Part shown: in pieces, positions 45,726-58,250 of the stretch
Layout of the letters: every line of letters starts with the position of its first letter
How positions within the stretch are numbered: the first letter of the stretch is position 1
Source: Blastobasis lacticolella
Lineage: Eukaryota; Arthropoda; Insecta; Lepidoptera; Blastobasidae
Assembly (NCBI GenBank): GCA_905147135.1
Contig: LR990059.1
Coordinates: 17,259,001-17,323,000, forward strand
Direction: 5' to 3'
DNA length: 64,000 nucleotides
The notes under the pieces: generated by a model
What the model was told of the DNA's origin: nothing
The model's database searches: none
The model's input: only the letters and a program-made list of their open reading frames with translations
Made by a program: the position numbers and the translations under genes

Positions 45726-46345
45726 CAGGGACAACATACCTGCGGTTCTGCGTTTTTAGCAATACTAAATATTACAAACGACTGATTTAGACATATTTGG
45801 TTGTCAAGTAGTTAACTAAATTTTTATCTATTTATTATATGGTAAACAACAAAAGAGTGAATTGCACATTAAAATTTACCATGCAACTTAATAAAAATTG
45901 TAGAACGTAGGTAGTAACCGAATTTTACATACATAAATTGTGTATATTGCAGGCGATCTGATTTACTTGACTGACGGGTCTGCGAATAATGTTGTGAATA
46001 GATAAAGAAAATAGTGATTGTGACGTTCGGCGGGTTGGAGATAGCAGTGTTGAAGACAAACATAAACGCAACATTCTACTCTGCCGGGAACACACGGCAT
46101 CCTTAAGAAATATAGTAGAACTCATATTAATTTCAGTATCAACATTTGTTAGTTTTATTGCCCTAGTTCATGAATGAACCCTTCGTAGTCGGTCAACTTA
46201 GCAAAAAGTTACTTAAACTTTCTGTAAGAGGAGCAATCGATCCACTTCGTAGGAGTACTATAGCTCGCTAAGAGCATTTTGTCGGATTCGGATCAGATGC
46301 GGTGTTTTGCTTATGCAGAATTTACACGCACTTATGTCGTGTATC
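45726..46345. other. AT-rich spacer
   Basis: No gene was seen. Confidence 0.42.
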
Positions 46346-46612
46346 TTTTTTTTATGTCATGCGGTAGGCAAACAGGCAATCGGGCCACCTGATGGAAAGT
46401 GGTCACCACTGCCTATAGACATTAGCAAAACTAAGAGTATCGCTAATGCGTTGCCCACCTCTATAACACGTTGTTCTGGCAGCAAAAAGGCAACCACGGT
46501 TCCTCAAATCCCCACCCCATGGAGCACTGGAAACCTAACCGGCAGAAACACAATACTATTTAAAAGAGTACTGTTTAGCTGCGGTATTCTGTAAGGTGAA
46601 GGTATTTCCCCA
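46346..46612 (+). repeat. Repeat family C, long copy
   Basis: ggcaaacaggcaatcgggcc to gctgcggtattctgtaaggt, collinear with 34131-34440. Confidence 0.78.
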
Positions 46613-46679
46613 GTCGCCAGTGGAGTGTCTTCCATCTTTCCACAAAACCGCTTCTATATTGTATGAAATGCGTTTTATA

Positions 46680-46790
46680 TGTATGGGGAATTTGGGCGCC
46701 TTCAAAGCTAGAGTGAAATAAGCTCTTCATAGACCGGTGCATCATCTTCAATCGCATCGTCACTTTAACACACTCCACTGTGTCGCATCG
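46680..46790 (+). repeat. LINE family D fragment
   Basis: gggcgccttcaaagctagag, agctcttcatagaccgg and gcatcgtcactt. Confidence 0.55.
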
Positions 46791-47059
46791 CGAGCGAATG
46801 CTAGTAACTACACCTTTACTAAACTTGAGTACCCATAGTAAAAATTAATGTTTGAAAGGAAATCAATAAAATTCTAGAATTAAATTGAAGTCATACAATT
46901 TTTCAGAGAGATAAGGTTAAAATTAATAGGTGTCATGGCTATATACGGCCAACCAGCAATAAAAAACATATATCGATCCTTTTATCAATCTTTGCGTTTA
47001 GGTAGGTACGGTCGTATCTTTATTAAATTCAGAACTGGACAGTCCGAGAATCCGAGACA

Positions 47060-47560
47060 CATTATTATTAAGCGACGTGACTCACCGCCGCCGCCTCGCT
47101 CGAGACGAGAACAGAAAAGGACCGTGGAGATAAATCGGCACCGTGTCTTTAATTTATTGAGTTTTGTATAATTTACTTTAATTAAAAGAGATACGAGTAT
47201 GCAGAATATCAATAAAGATTTTGATCTACATAATGAGCGATGATCCCCGGGTTTCTTCCACGGAAACGGTGAAGTGTTACTTTTATGAGTAATAACATAA
47301 GTCAGCTAGTTGCGCTTCGAGCCTCGAGTACCGGCGATGAGAGTCGCGGCGGTAACGCCACGTAACTGTACCGATGATGAATACATTTCGTCAAATTCCC
47401 GGCGCGGTCAACGCGCTGACTGCTCCGTTCCCAAGAAATACTCGTAAAAATTAACCCATTAACATCAATTAGCGACATGACGACATCGCGAGGCGACGGC
47501 CGCCGGCTGATCCCGCTCGAGCGTGGCTAACATTGAGTTAGCGTGTTACAGCTAGCTTCG
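47060..47560. promoter_or_regulatory. GC-rich island 16
   Basis: Patchy CpG-rich DNA with ATTA-containing words. No exact palindrome. Confidence 0.3.
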
Positions 47561-47608
47561 ATTATTCACAATGATATCGGTCCTCCGTTAACCAGTACAT
47601 GCAGACAA

Positions 47609-48057
47609 CAGAATGTATAACCAATATCCAATCTGGTTATGTTCCCCTGTTAACAGGGCACGGAGGGTAGATGCCAGTCATCATCATCATCATTACAGCC
47701 AAAGCAGTCCACTGCAGAACTTAGGGCCTCTCTCAGGAGAGGGGAGGTTATTGCTTAATCTCCACGCTTGGCGTGATCGTACGGAGATCGCCGAGATGCA
47801 AATATAAAAATGAAAAACACTGCTGCCCAGTTTCCCGCCTCCAGATAATTTGTCTCGAAAACATTACTCGCCTTGTACGATACCCACGAGTGTAAGGGAT
47901 AGTAGAATTACTATGCCGGGCACCGCACAGCGAACCTAGACCGCAGTCGCTCCACTATAATTACCTGATCTGCCAAACCCTCGATCAATACAGACAAAAC
48001 ACATTTTTTAAATGTAAGTGTGTGAGAGCGCAATCAGCATATTGACGCCGAGATAAT
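47609..48057 (+). repeat. SINE family A split by a LINE insertion
   Basis: The left half 47609-47679 and right half 47937-48057 join into a continuous SINE body at the word gcagtcgctcc. The intervening 47680-47936 is an inverted family E copy. About 12 bp are duplicated at the junctions (tagatgccagtc / tagaccgcagtc, 9 of 12 matching). Confidence 0.8.
47680..47936 (-). repeat. LINE family E copy nested in a SINE
   Basis: On the minus strand it runs from ggttcgctgtgcggtgcccg through gccaagcgtggagattaag to an (ATG)n tail (atcatcatcatcat at 47680). It lies head-out with a target duplication, as expected from target-primed reverse transcription. Confidence 0.78.
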
Positions 48058-48119
48058 GATATCTATAGGTCCCCCGTTGACCAGAAAACGAAGAGCTGCA
48101 TTTTCGAAACAGGCTCGAA

Positions 48120-48440
48120 TCTAGCAGTGGCAGTGGCAATGTTACAGTTTGCTGGTGTGCGTGTGAATCGACGCGCGCGCAGGTAGCGAGAGGGCGGCGA
48201 CGCACGGCCACGGATTTAATTTGATTCCGTTCAGATCAAAGCCGCTTTAATTGGATCAGTGTAGCCTCATCACGGGTCAGCGGCCGATAGGTGCGCGCGC
48301 GCAGCCACGTAATAGTGGAATTAAATCGAGCTAGAGGCGTTAAATGAGTGGATTCTCGGAGGCGGGCCGGGCTTTTGTGCCGCGGGCGTGAGGACGGGAC
48401 GTGATCAGGCTCGGCTTTATTTGACCGTAGTTGTTCGAGC
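48120..48440. promoter_or_regulatory. CpG-rich island 17
   Basis: Exact TGCGCGCGCGCA at 48292. Contains attaaatcg and gcgttaaatg words. Confidence 0.38.
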
Positions 48441-48719
48441 AGAAAGAGGAAGAAGCTCACTCAAGCCTCATAACACTTGTGACCAAAGGTCCAATTGATA
48501 GTAAATGCAACCAGATTCATACCAAACAAAATTTTAGAAATAGTAAGACGGAAATTGGTGTCAGGCGAGTCTCAACTACGTCACGAGAGGCAGGTGGTAG
48601 AGATCTAACGTTTTTATTATATTATGCAGGATTACCAATTCACTCTGACGGAAAGCGATAAACACAATGCTGATAAATATGATGCAATGCAACCTGAACA
48701 CATGTTCCAATGTGAGCTC
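48441..48719. other. Spacer
   Basis: No gene was seen. Confidence 0.4.
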
Positions 48720-48845
48720 GTTTGTTCCATTGCCCATCACTGGCCCCAAGCCCTAGGTAGCGGCAAGTCATGCGTCGTAATGGCCGCCGAATTAACGCGG
48801 CTGCGCCCGCGCACCGCGGACAAACAACCGCGGTACTAAAAGCAG
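48720..48845. promoter_or_regulatory. Short GC island 18 with exact palindrome
   Basis: TGCGCCCGCGCA at 48802 in a GC patch of about 60 bp. Confidence 0.38.
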
Positions 48846-49739
48846 CACCTCAATCAAATTACCCTGTTTGGACTTTAGACCGTGCAAACATATCTAATCG
48901 TTCTGTCTTGCAGGTTGGAATATAGCAAGTGATTTAAAGGCACGAGGCATAACAAAAATTTGCTCTCGTGTGAAACATACAACTTTTCACTTCTCCCACG
49001 AAGAGGGTGTTTTTGGTGTGTTACAAAGTTTTGTGTGTTCACGGTACACCAGCAGCAGTTGTTTGAAATCTCTCGTCGCAAAAATCGTTTTTGCTGTGAG
49101 TTTTTACGCACCAAAAAGCATATTTTTCATGCTGGACAAATAAAAGTTTTTAGTGACAGACCAACTACGACTTCTGTGGGCTTAGAGAATAAGAAGCAGC
49201 ATGAGTATTCCTAGTTCCTCCGCTGCAATCTCTGCCCGCCTTCCAAGCGTGACAATTAGTGCAAAATCCTCCACGAAAGCACGAATGTGGAGGCTGTTCA
49301 CGTCATAACAATAAGTAATAAGGGCTTGCGTAGCTTGTTGTGCTGCCGCGAGTACAGGCCATGTCTGGCGACTCGTCAAAATTCTTAGAACAACTAGATG
49401 ATCAAATTCAAGTTAATTGGTCAATGAACAAAGCAGGTACATTGTCTATGTAAATTACACTGTAATATCTTATGACTTACCTATCTACTTGTTTCTCATT
49501 TCGCTCGAAGTAGCTCGTGTGCCATTTTGATGTGTGGAAACTATTCTACGTCATTTGAGGTCCAAAGTCAATTAACTATTTGTCTTTGTTTTGCAGCAAT
49601 TTGTGTTCAGCAGTTTCACCGTGACATTTCAATTTTGCGTTCATAATGTCAAAGTGTTAATTATGTATATATCCTGGGACACTTGTGAAACTGGAACTGT
49701 GTGAAACTTTGTTTTATGGTGAAACTCCATAAAGACGTC
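48846..49739. other. AT-rich spacer with acceptor-like sites
   Basis: ttctgtcttgcag (48901-48913) and ctttgttttgcag (49584-49596) look like 3' splice sites, but no supported exon follows either. Confidence 0.35.
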
Positions 49740-50160
49740 CACGTCACCTGCGTCTGATCGCCGGCGAGTGGCCGCCATGTTTGCACCGGCTAAAGGCTAA
49801 ATTGCGTCGTTATTTCAAATTCGTCTCACGTGGACAAATAGCGGCGGCTGCGCAACGCTAGCCCTTCCCTTGTAAATCCCGGGCATAATTTGCAGGTACG
49901 CATAACAGACGGCCGGTATGAAATATGTCGTTATAGTTATTGTCCATATTTCTGCTAACCTACATTTTGCCGGGCCATAACTCGGTGCTGTTATTGAATG
50001 TTGCGCCAACGACATGTGGCTACAAATCGTCCGCCGCCTCGCCGGCGCTGGCGCAACTCGCGGCCGCTGCGCGCGCGCCGCCGTCGGACCGCTAGCTCAC
50101 GATGCACCGATTACACCATTATTCTTTGTGTACGGTTTTCAAATTGCAAGCCTGGACTAT
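49740..50160. promoter_or_regulatory. CpG-rich island 19
   Basis: Near palindromes GGCGCTGGCGCA (50044) and TGCGCGCGCGCC (50068). The 118-codon plus-strand frame starting at 50014 has no recognised domain. Confidence 0.36.
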
Positions 50161-50389
50161 ATGCAATGCAGTGAGTGGTCGCTCGATGAATCGGAAAAGT
50201 CCGCGTTCGTTTCATTGTTCCTGTTTAATGCAGCATTCGTCGTCATTCTTTATAACACAAATTGCAATATTGAAATTTTTAAACCTTTAAAAAAGACAAA
50301 CTTAAGTCAAATTCCAAAGGATGAGGTTGCTAGTTCATCGCTCACTATTTTGTTCTCCTATTTTGTTTGATCGTTGGAGATAATTGAGG
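50161..50389. other. AT-rich spacer
   Basis: No gene was seen. Confidence 0.4.
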
Positions 50390-52400
50390 AGTGTTACGTA
50401 CGCCCCGACACCCGTGACGAGTAAAGTTACTCCGTCACCGCGCTCTCGGGCAGTGCGCGTGGGCGCCGCGCGGGGCGCACATTGTAACTTAACGTAATTT
50501 GTGCAACCATTGAGGCGTGAAATCGATTCTAAACGAGAATCTAATACATTAACATGAACATAGATTTGAATGAATAATGCTCACGAAGTTTGTAGAATTA
50601 TTTCCAGTTGCGATCGTACTCCGCTATTACGGCGAGTGTGAAACTTCGCGTCTCGCCCCACTGGAGCCGGACTTCCCACGAATGGGTTTATTATCTCATT
50701 AGCGTGAGGAATGTCTTCATAAAGTGTCGCCGGCCCCGGGACATCGTTCATTACCCATCGTAATGACTTTAATAAAATCATGTATTTATCTTCATCGCCA
50801 CTCTAGCGAGATCTGCGTGTGTACGTCTCGTGCGTATACATTGCTTTTTAGTAATGCCGTGGCTTGCATTGTGTGTAATATAGTTGGTAATGTAGAACGT
50901 TTCTTTAGTGGTGTGTGGTCGCGGCGGGCTGCGGTGGTAGCGGGCGGCGATTACGGGGGCGCTGCGGGCGATCGCCGCCCCGTCCCCCGATATTATCGCT
51001 AAACAGTATAGTTGTGTTAATGCTCGCGTCCGCGGGCTGTCGCGCGCCGCCGCCGCCTGCGCCGCCCGGGGGCGCTGTGTTTATGTTTCCATTAGCGACT
51101 CGATTAGTCTTCGCCTTGTGAACGAGTCCAAGTATTTATAACTCCAATCGGGCCCGCCGGTCCGTCTATCCGTTTTCGTGCATGAACAAGGATGGTATTA
51201 ATAAGAAATTAGCGTTCGCGGCGACGTGCGATCGCGGCCCGATAGCCGCCACACACGGCGCCGCCGGGGTGGCCCGCCTGATATTTAAAAGTAACCAAAC
51301 ATGTCATAAAATTCAAATTTCTTATTAATTCTTGCTTCTCGTTGCTCTTAATTTTTTGCGGAAATGCAAATAAGCGACCTCCAGAGCGCGTCGCTCCCCC
51401 CGCCCGCCCCCGCGCCGCCCCGCGCCCGTCATTACCCGTCGCGATGCCGCGCAAATCCGCGCCGGCGCAGGTGCGCGAACGCGATCAATTGCATGTGGCA
51501 ACATTTTGTTTAAACCTACACTTTACGACAATCTGCACAATGTAAACACCTACAGGGAATGGCTAGTAAATGGCCAATAAATAGTCGCAAATTCGGATGG
51601 AAAATTGGCAATTCACGTTGCATAATGCGGCCAAGCGCGCCGGCCGCGCCGTGCGAACCGCGATGCTCCGGCGAATGCTATTTTTGGTGTTCTCGGGGCT
51701 GAGTTACTGCGCTTTCAATTTCGCGGGGCCATAACAAAGAGCAAACATTGTTTTGCGCAACGCCCGCTCCGGTGCCTCACGAGCCGCACTTATTGGCGCA
51801 AAACAACCACGCGAAGGACCACGGCAATATAACAATTCTATAGCGTCTCTATTGCCGCAGCGTTTTACGTCATGTCGTCGACTATAGACACCTCGGCCAC
51901 GTCCGCTTAACAGAGTCCTCGACGAACTAGTTCCCGCCGAGGCGAGGACAAATAGCCGCTTCGGTACCCGTTTTTAGAACCACTCGTGGACGGACCCCGC
52001 CGGCCGCGGGGGCTATTACAAATTGATGACAATAAAATTTAGGAGAGAGCGCGACCTGCTTTGGGGGTTCCGTGGGATTAGACACAAATTTTTGTACACA
52101 AAAGAATATATGTTTGTATGTTGTCTAACTATACGATACTGTTTAGGATGCGTTTACAATAACGACTTGCTTGCAAAGGGTACCTTTAAAAAGCCATCTC
52201 AGAGCAACATACTTCAACGCCTATTTACGAGACGAAAGTCCTTAAAACACACATTACAATATTTACCCTATAATAGTTTTGTAAACAAAATTGCATCGAT
52301 AGTTGTCACCGGTCGCTGCGGGCCCCGGCCGCTGCCGGCGACGTGTAAACGACGCGCGGGCGCAGCGGCCGAGCTCATTATCATGCTCTTATTGAATAGC
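50390..52400. promoter_or_regulatory. Long composite CpG-rich region 20
   Basis: About 2 kb of alternating GC and AT-rich blocks with unusually sharp boundaries. CGCGCCGGCGCA at 51458 and CGCGCGGGCGCA at 52353 differ from the exact motif only in the first base. The 133-codon frame at 52023 has no domain. Its mosaic look suggests a cluster of conserved noncoding elements, but conservation cannot be tested here. Confidence 0.38.
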
Positions 52401-52539
52401 TACTATAAACTCCGTAATATATGAACCGCCTTGTCAACATTATATTGGAAATTTGTCCAAATTTTATAACAGCTCTGATAAGCACATAAAAATATTTACG
52501 TCATAAGTTATATCGTATATCGTTGCCTCATTCTTTATT

Positions 52540-52790
52540 GCCTCTCGGATTTAACGGACGAGCGCGACTCGTGCCGCTTGGTACTTTTTCCTTCTATTTG
52601 ATGCGGGATCAATTCATCTTGGTACGCGCAATTAACGGCGACCTGCCCGCGGCGCGTCGCGCCTTAATTGATAATTGCCGTGTAATTGGCGGGACCCCGC
52701 ACCCCGCACCCCGCACCCCCCTCGCCCCATGCCATGCGCCCGCGCAGGCTGTAAGGCCGCCGCAGCACCCTGTATACCCAATTAAACTGA
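52540..52790. promoter_or_regulatory. CpG-rich island 21
   Basis: Exact TGCGCCCGCGCA at 52735, just after a 7-bp tandem CCCCGCA repeat (52694-52718). Confidence 0.4.
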
Positions 52791-53229
52791 CCACACCAAA
52801 AACGGAGATACATTGACAAAGTGCTTTTCCGGCTTACCTATACATAGGTATAGATATACTCGTATTGATTGTATTACGCTTGGCAACAGAGTTCAACTAA
52901 GTGAGTTCCTATTCTTTTCTTTTATTTCTTCAAGAAGGTATTTGCTTGTTTTCGAGCTGTTGAATGTCACAACTCAATATTTATTTGTAGTCCTTGGCTA
53001 AACGATAGCTGCAGCAGCGAGAATGGATGGTTGATCTTTTCCTGTTCAAAATAAGAAGCTCATAACTACTACATTTGCATGCATATACAAATGTAGACTA
53101 CCTCTGAATACAATTTAAAGTAATTCCGACCACGTTGTAAACTAATAAATACCTACGCACTCACGCACTTTTATAAATGGCCCCAATTACTATCTGGTGG
53201 CTTTAATTTTATTTTAATTGGCACATTGT
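52791..53229. other. AT-rich spacer
   Basis: No gene was seen. Confidence 0.45.
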
Positions 53230-54190
53230 GTTTGTGCAACTCTTGGCCGTATTATATCGTAGAGCGTCGCGAGCGTTTATCCCGTCAGTGAGTCGGTAAT
53301 TACGCGTCGCAATTACGCGCTTTCGGAGGTTCCGCGTGCGCGCGCGCCGCTCCCGGACGGCGCAACGGCGACGCGCGACGCGAGACGCGCGACGGCCCAG
53401 CCCGCCCTAATTGCGCCGTCCTCCGTTCGGGATACTCAAACAATATCTGCAACACGAGCAAAAACATAAACACAGGCCGAGTCCTCGCACCGTCGCAGGG
53501 CGCGGCAATTTCTGTAATGATACCGCGGCGCGGCGCGGCGGAGGTCGCGCGGCAATAAAGCGCTGGTTCCGCTACGTTAAAATAACTTAAGTAGATGTTC
53601 CAGCAGTTTAGTTTTTACGGCGGTTTTTCTGCGCGCCGCCGGGGGGACTCTATTACTTTTTGTAGCGTCCTGTAATTTGATTTGGTCGTGTGAATCACGG
53701 CGATTAGTTTCGTTCACGCGCCGCCGCCGAAGCGGCCGCCGCGGCCGCCGCGCGACACCCGACGCCGCGACGCCGCGACATCGCTCCCGGGGTCCGCCCT
53801 TTGTAACAACCGAATCGTGTTCGCGCTCACCACCGTTTATTTTCCGAATGTCTCGATCTAAAATGAGTGTGACGCGGCAGGGCGGGCGCGCGGGGGGCGG
53901 GGTGGCTGCGGCGTGCGCGCAGCCCGCTCCGCATTGTTCGCCGCCCGCTCACCGGCTCTAATCCAATCAGGAATAGTACTTAAATTAATCACGCACGATC
54001 TCCACATTAGATCTAGATCGCCTGACAGCCTGAGAGGCTTAGCGGCGGTGGCGGCGGCGGCGGCGGTTGGGCAACGACGGCCGCCGCGGCTAATGCTTCC
54101 TGTAATGTGCTTATTAATTTGGTTAATTCTCGAGACGACGGCCGGATTACGGCCAGGAGCGGGAAAGGAAAGTATAAAATGCACATGTAA
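53230..54190. promoter_or_regulatory. CpG-rich island 22
   Basis: AATTACGCG twice (53298, 53311), a near palindrome at 53337 (TGCGCGCGCGCC) and a GGC repeat at 54042-54067. Overlapping frames near 100 codons on both strands are compositional. Confidence 0.38.
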
Positions 54191-54424
54191 CGACTTTAGT
54201 TTCGTAACAGTAGCTTATACTGTTTAATTAATATATATTATAGGTCGTTGTACAGTTTAATAGGCTTAATAATTGCCTTAAAGAACTGAATGTGCTTAGA
54301 ACTAATTTTCCAAAAGGTCGTTTGTTACGTAAATCTCAGATAAGCGCGTTGATGTCTTTTGTACCGCTTAAGCAATTTTTAAGAAATAATAATCGTTACA
54401 AAATATGATTCTGTGTCATATAAT
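54191..54424. other. AT-rich spacer
   Basis: No gene was seen. Confidence 0.4.
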
Positions 54425-54605
54425 AAATAATGCGGTTGCGTTCCTTGAACTAAACAATTTTAAAGCTACAGTGAATAGGATGTTTCTATTCAGACATATT
54501 CAACCAAATATGTTATTATATTCATCGTATTTTATGTCTCATTCACTGAAGTGTACGAGCAAGCGGGTCACCTGATAAAAAATGATCATCACAGTCCATA
54601 CACAC
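54425..54605 (+). repeat. LINE family D and family C fragments
   Basis: gcgttccttgaactaaaca with agtgaataggatgtttct (D), then gagcaagcgggtcacctgat (C). Confidence 0.55.
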
Positions 54606-54674
54606 TTGAGTCCAAATATTGAAGGCGCTATACGTACAGAAGATATACCTACCTTAATTTAGGTTAGGTTAAGG

Positions 54675-54930
54675 CTTTGCCGTGTGGTGTCTGGCAGAGT
54701 AGGATAGCACCAACCTCTTACACTCGAGGGTGTCGGACAAGCCGATTAATGTTTTCGAGGCAAAAGATCTAGAGTCTCCATAGACTGGAAAATGGGCAGC
54801 AGCGTTTTCCATTGTTATATTTGTCATTCTGCGATCTCCAACGCGCCTGCCAAGCGTGGAGATCATAGCCCTTTCGTGGGAGAGGCCGTAAGTGCCGCAG
54901 TAGACTGATATGGGCTGTGATGGTAAGGCT
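54675..54930 (+). repeat. LINE-type repeat family E
   Basis: gtgtggtgtctggcagagta, cgaggcaaaagatctagagt and gcctgccaagcgtggagatc, collinear with 15325-15575. Confidence 0.75.
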
Positions 54931-55869
54931 ATACAACGTTTAGACTTTGGAGTGTCTCCGATTTGTATCTGCGTCTTACAGATATAGAATACCTATCCAA
55001 TTAAATCGAAAATAAAACGAAAAATATTTTTGTCCAATTGACATGTTTGTTTGGTGGTAACCAGTAGGTAACAAGTTTGAATCTAATCTAGTGTTCTAAA
55101 TACTGATACTTACTTGGCTGCCTACCTCACACGCATGCCCTAATGTTCTTCGCGCGCGTTGATGTCTTTTACATTGCGTTTGAGGCCAAATATTTTACTT
55201 GCGCGTCACTGTATTGCACTGTTTATAAATTGCACTACTTCTCACACCAGATATAGGCATTGAACAAGGAATATTGGTACGAGTTCTTGAGTTTCTTTAT
55301 TCAATCAAGTTACTCGGAGCGTGGCACAAAGTGTGTGTCTAAGGGCGGTGATAGTTTTTTATAAGTTTACCTCAGTCTATCGATAAAAAGATTATAGATC
55401 TGTACTGAACTAAAGTAAACGCTGTGTTTATTGCACTGCGTGTGTACCACGTCAAGCCTGTTTGGGTGGATGTTTATCTTTCAATCTTTTTACAAAATAT
55501 ATTTTGGTATTTTTTTTTTTTTTTTATGTCATACGTTAGGCAAACAGGCAAGCGGGCCACCTGATGGAAAGTGGTATACACGGATCTAAATATAATTAAT
55601 GTTGCCACGACATTAGCATGAAGTTTTGATTATTATGATTTATTTCTTGTACCTATCTGTCTTTTATAGCTTTTTGTATGAATCGTATGTGGTTACTGCA
55701 ATACAAATTACAATTTAAATATTTTTTTATTAACTAAAATTAAATTCTGCTCACGTAACCGCTATCACCTCCACATTTACGACGTCCAAGGACATTGAAA
55801 TAAACAGCCTCTCTTATCTTAATCCCATTTAATTGAATTCCGTAACGTTTGAAGCAGTTAAGGCTTTTA
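54931..55869. other. AT-rich spacer with a family C scrap
   Basis: A T-run at 55511 is followed by ggcaaacaggcaagcgggcc and acctgatggaaagtgg (55538-55575), the start of repeat family C. No gene was seen. Confidence 0.5.
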
Positions 55870-56075
55870 CAGCGTTTAAACGTGTGGAAAATGCGCCCGC
55901 GCACTGCGACGTGGGCCGGGTAATTGTCGTTTGTTGGCGATATTAATTTCACAGTTGGATGCGATAAAGATAAGGACCGGGCGCGGTGTTAATGAGCGGC
56001 GGGGGGTCGTTAGAGGGGGGAGGGGGGGTCAACTTTTATCGGCTCGACAATGTGCGCGGGCGCAGCGTAATAGCT
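55870..56075. promoter_or_regulatory. GC island 23 bounded by two opposed palindromes
   Basis: TGCGCCCGCGCA at 55892 and its reverse complement TGCGCGGGCGCA at 56053 lie 161 bp apart. Between them are ctttatc/gataaag-type GATA words, aattaatttcac-like AT motifs and a ggggggagggggggg run. Confidence 0.42.
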
Positions 56076-56889
56076 TGCTCGAAACGAAAGAAGTGTTTGG
56101 GTAATGTGTTTGTATTTCAGGTCGTGGATTAGATGTGCATTTTCCTTGTATGCGGATTACGCGAGTATCGCTGGCTCGTGTTGCTTTGGTTCGTGAGTAA
56201 AGCTTTAAAATACCTGCCTATTTATGTGTGTACGTGCTTTTACAGTGACAACACGGTATAAAGTTAAACAAAAACGCGGCGGATTGTCGGACCTGGAGTA
56301 TCTGTGCGAGTGTGTAGGTCATACACAACAACAAAATTACATATATATTTATTGTATTCATTATTACTTACAACTTCTTTGACTCCAAGTTTTGCTGGTA
56401 GAAAACTCAACTGTTGAGTTTATCTCGCCTTTGTACTAAGTTACCGTCTGTTAAATTGTATTTATTATTAATAAAGAAAATTAGAAAGAAATTGTCCTAC
56501 CTTGCAAGCTTCAATTCTCTTTGGTTTAGAATGGCGTCCGTAATTTTTCAGGTCCGTGGTCTGCAATACCAATATTCGCTGTTTACGAGAACTTTCTTAC
56601 ACTCACTCTGATTGTGAAATAAGCTTTTTGCTGAGATTTTCCGAAGTGATTACCTATAACATGGACATTTGCTTACCTTTAAACCGGCCGCACGCTTGTT
56701 TGCTGCCTTAGCAGTATAAAAATATGGTTTTAGGATGAATTCAATCATCTTGGAAAACCTCATCATCAATAACCAATAACAGCCTACTGGTGAGGCTCCC
56801 CCGCATCTGCGTAGCTATGTCAACAGTAATTGAAGGATCCGTATTGCTAGTGTAGTGCAATATTTAATTAAATAGCCTTATGCATGACT
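56076..56889. other. AT-rich spacer
   Basis: ttgtatttcag at 56111-56121 resembles a splice acceptor. No supported exon. Confidence 0.38.
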
Positions 56890-57032
56890 CCTCAACCTTA
56901 ATCTCCATCTGTTTATAATCCCTGCGCTAACATTTGCCATTACGTCCTTCTAGGTTGGCAGACAGGAGAAAGGAGTGGAGATTGCTCCACCGACTACAGT
57001 TATTCTCTTAAATATTGATGATGATGATGCAT
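56890..57032 (+). repeat. Probable LINE 3' end with (ATG)n tail
   Basis: Ends in gatgatgatgatgc and contains aaaggagtggagattgct, resembling the ends of family E. Confidence 0.4.
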
Positions 57033-57239
57033 GACTCCATGGGTCATGGTAACCTTTAAATTATCACCTTTGCAGTATCATTGTCTCTTGTAGAGTCGTC
57101 GTCTTTTATCTTAAATTAACTATACAGTTTGTAATGGAAATGAATTGCATACAACATTTTTGCTTCAGATTAAATAAATATTTTGCCTTGTACCTATTCA
57201 TTGTATATCTATAAAGGGTAATGAATGTTGTTTGTTTCC

Positions 57240-57660
57240 TTGAGGGCAGTCGCAGCACGCCGCGATGGCGCTGGCTAGCCACGGGGGGCGCCGCGGGGCG
57301 AGGCTAGGCTAAACTGTCGCTATCTATAATTAAGATCGGCGATCGGGCTTTGTTACCGGAGTGGTGCGCGCGCGCCGGCGAACAGGCCGCAGCGGACATT
57401 TCGCTTTGCGCAACAGCCCGCCATTGTCTATGCGGCGGTACGCTTCAACAATCACAATAAATCAAACGCTTGTAAACAGTTATAAACAAAGAAATCTTAA
57501 TCCATGATAGGAGTCGGAATAAATTATTAGAAAAATGTTCACAGCGCTGTTGAAGGAAATGAACGTTATATAAATCATGCGCGGGACCAGCGCTCGATAA
57601 CAGTAAATCAACGCTTTCAAGGCGACGCGTGCGCATCGCGGCGGCGAGGAGGGTTCTACT
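57240..57660. promoter_or_regulatory. CpG-rich island 24
   Basis: Near palindrome TGCGCGCGCGCC at 57365. Confidence 0.35.
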
Positions 57661-57889
57661 CGATTTTAGTGACTTCGTAATGGATTTGGGATTACATTTT
57701 ATGTATGTACATTGTCAACATGTCGACATCTAGTGGAAATAAACAGACAATTTGTCTGCAATTCAACAACCGCACGCAACGCGGAAACTAAATACTACCA
57801 GCATTGATTCTATTTTATTGCGGCAACAAGGAATGTCGAGCTGCAATCGTGTATGCGTAAGATGATAATAGCTAGTACCTACCCACCTA

Positions 57890-58250
57890 CATTCGATTGT
57901 CGGGTCGCGTTATGCGCGGGCGCACCACCGCGGCCGCGGTCCACCTGTCGACGCGCGGCGGTACCGGCCGCCGCCGCCGTGACTCGCCGATACTTATCGC
58001 ACGTCAAACAAATGCACGCTAGAGAGGCTGTTTTGATCCACGCCAGTCAAAACGGATCGTATCACTCGTGGATTAAAAAGTTCTCCGGCTAGACGTTTTA
58101 AAAGCTAATACGTCCGCTATATGTGATATGGTTGTGTTACACACACACATTCCTACCTACACATGTGTGCGTGTGCGCCGGCGCAGCGGGAGCGATTTAA
58201 TTCGGAATACCGCGGCGCGGAGTGTCGTCAGAGACCACTTTATGACGGCC
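57890..58250. promoter_or_regulatory. CpG-rich island 25 with two palindromes
   Basis: Exact TGCGCGGGCGCA at 57913 and TGCGCCGGCGCA at 58174. Confidence 0.42.

Noticed and set aside
48901..49600. Internal exons after acceptor-like cag sites
   Set aside because: Acceptor-like strings alone; no conserved frame or matching donor nearby.
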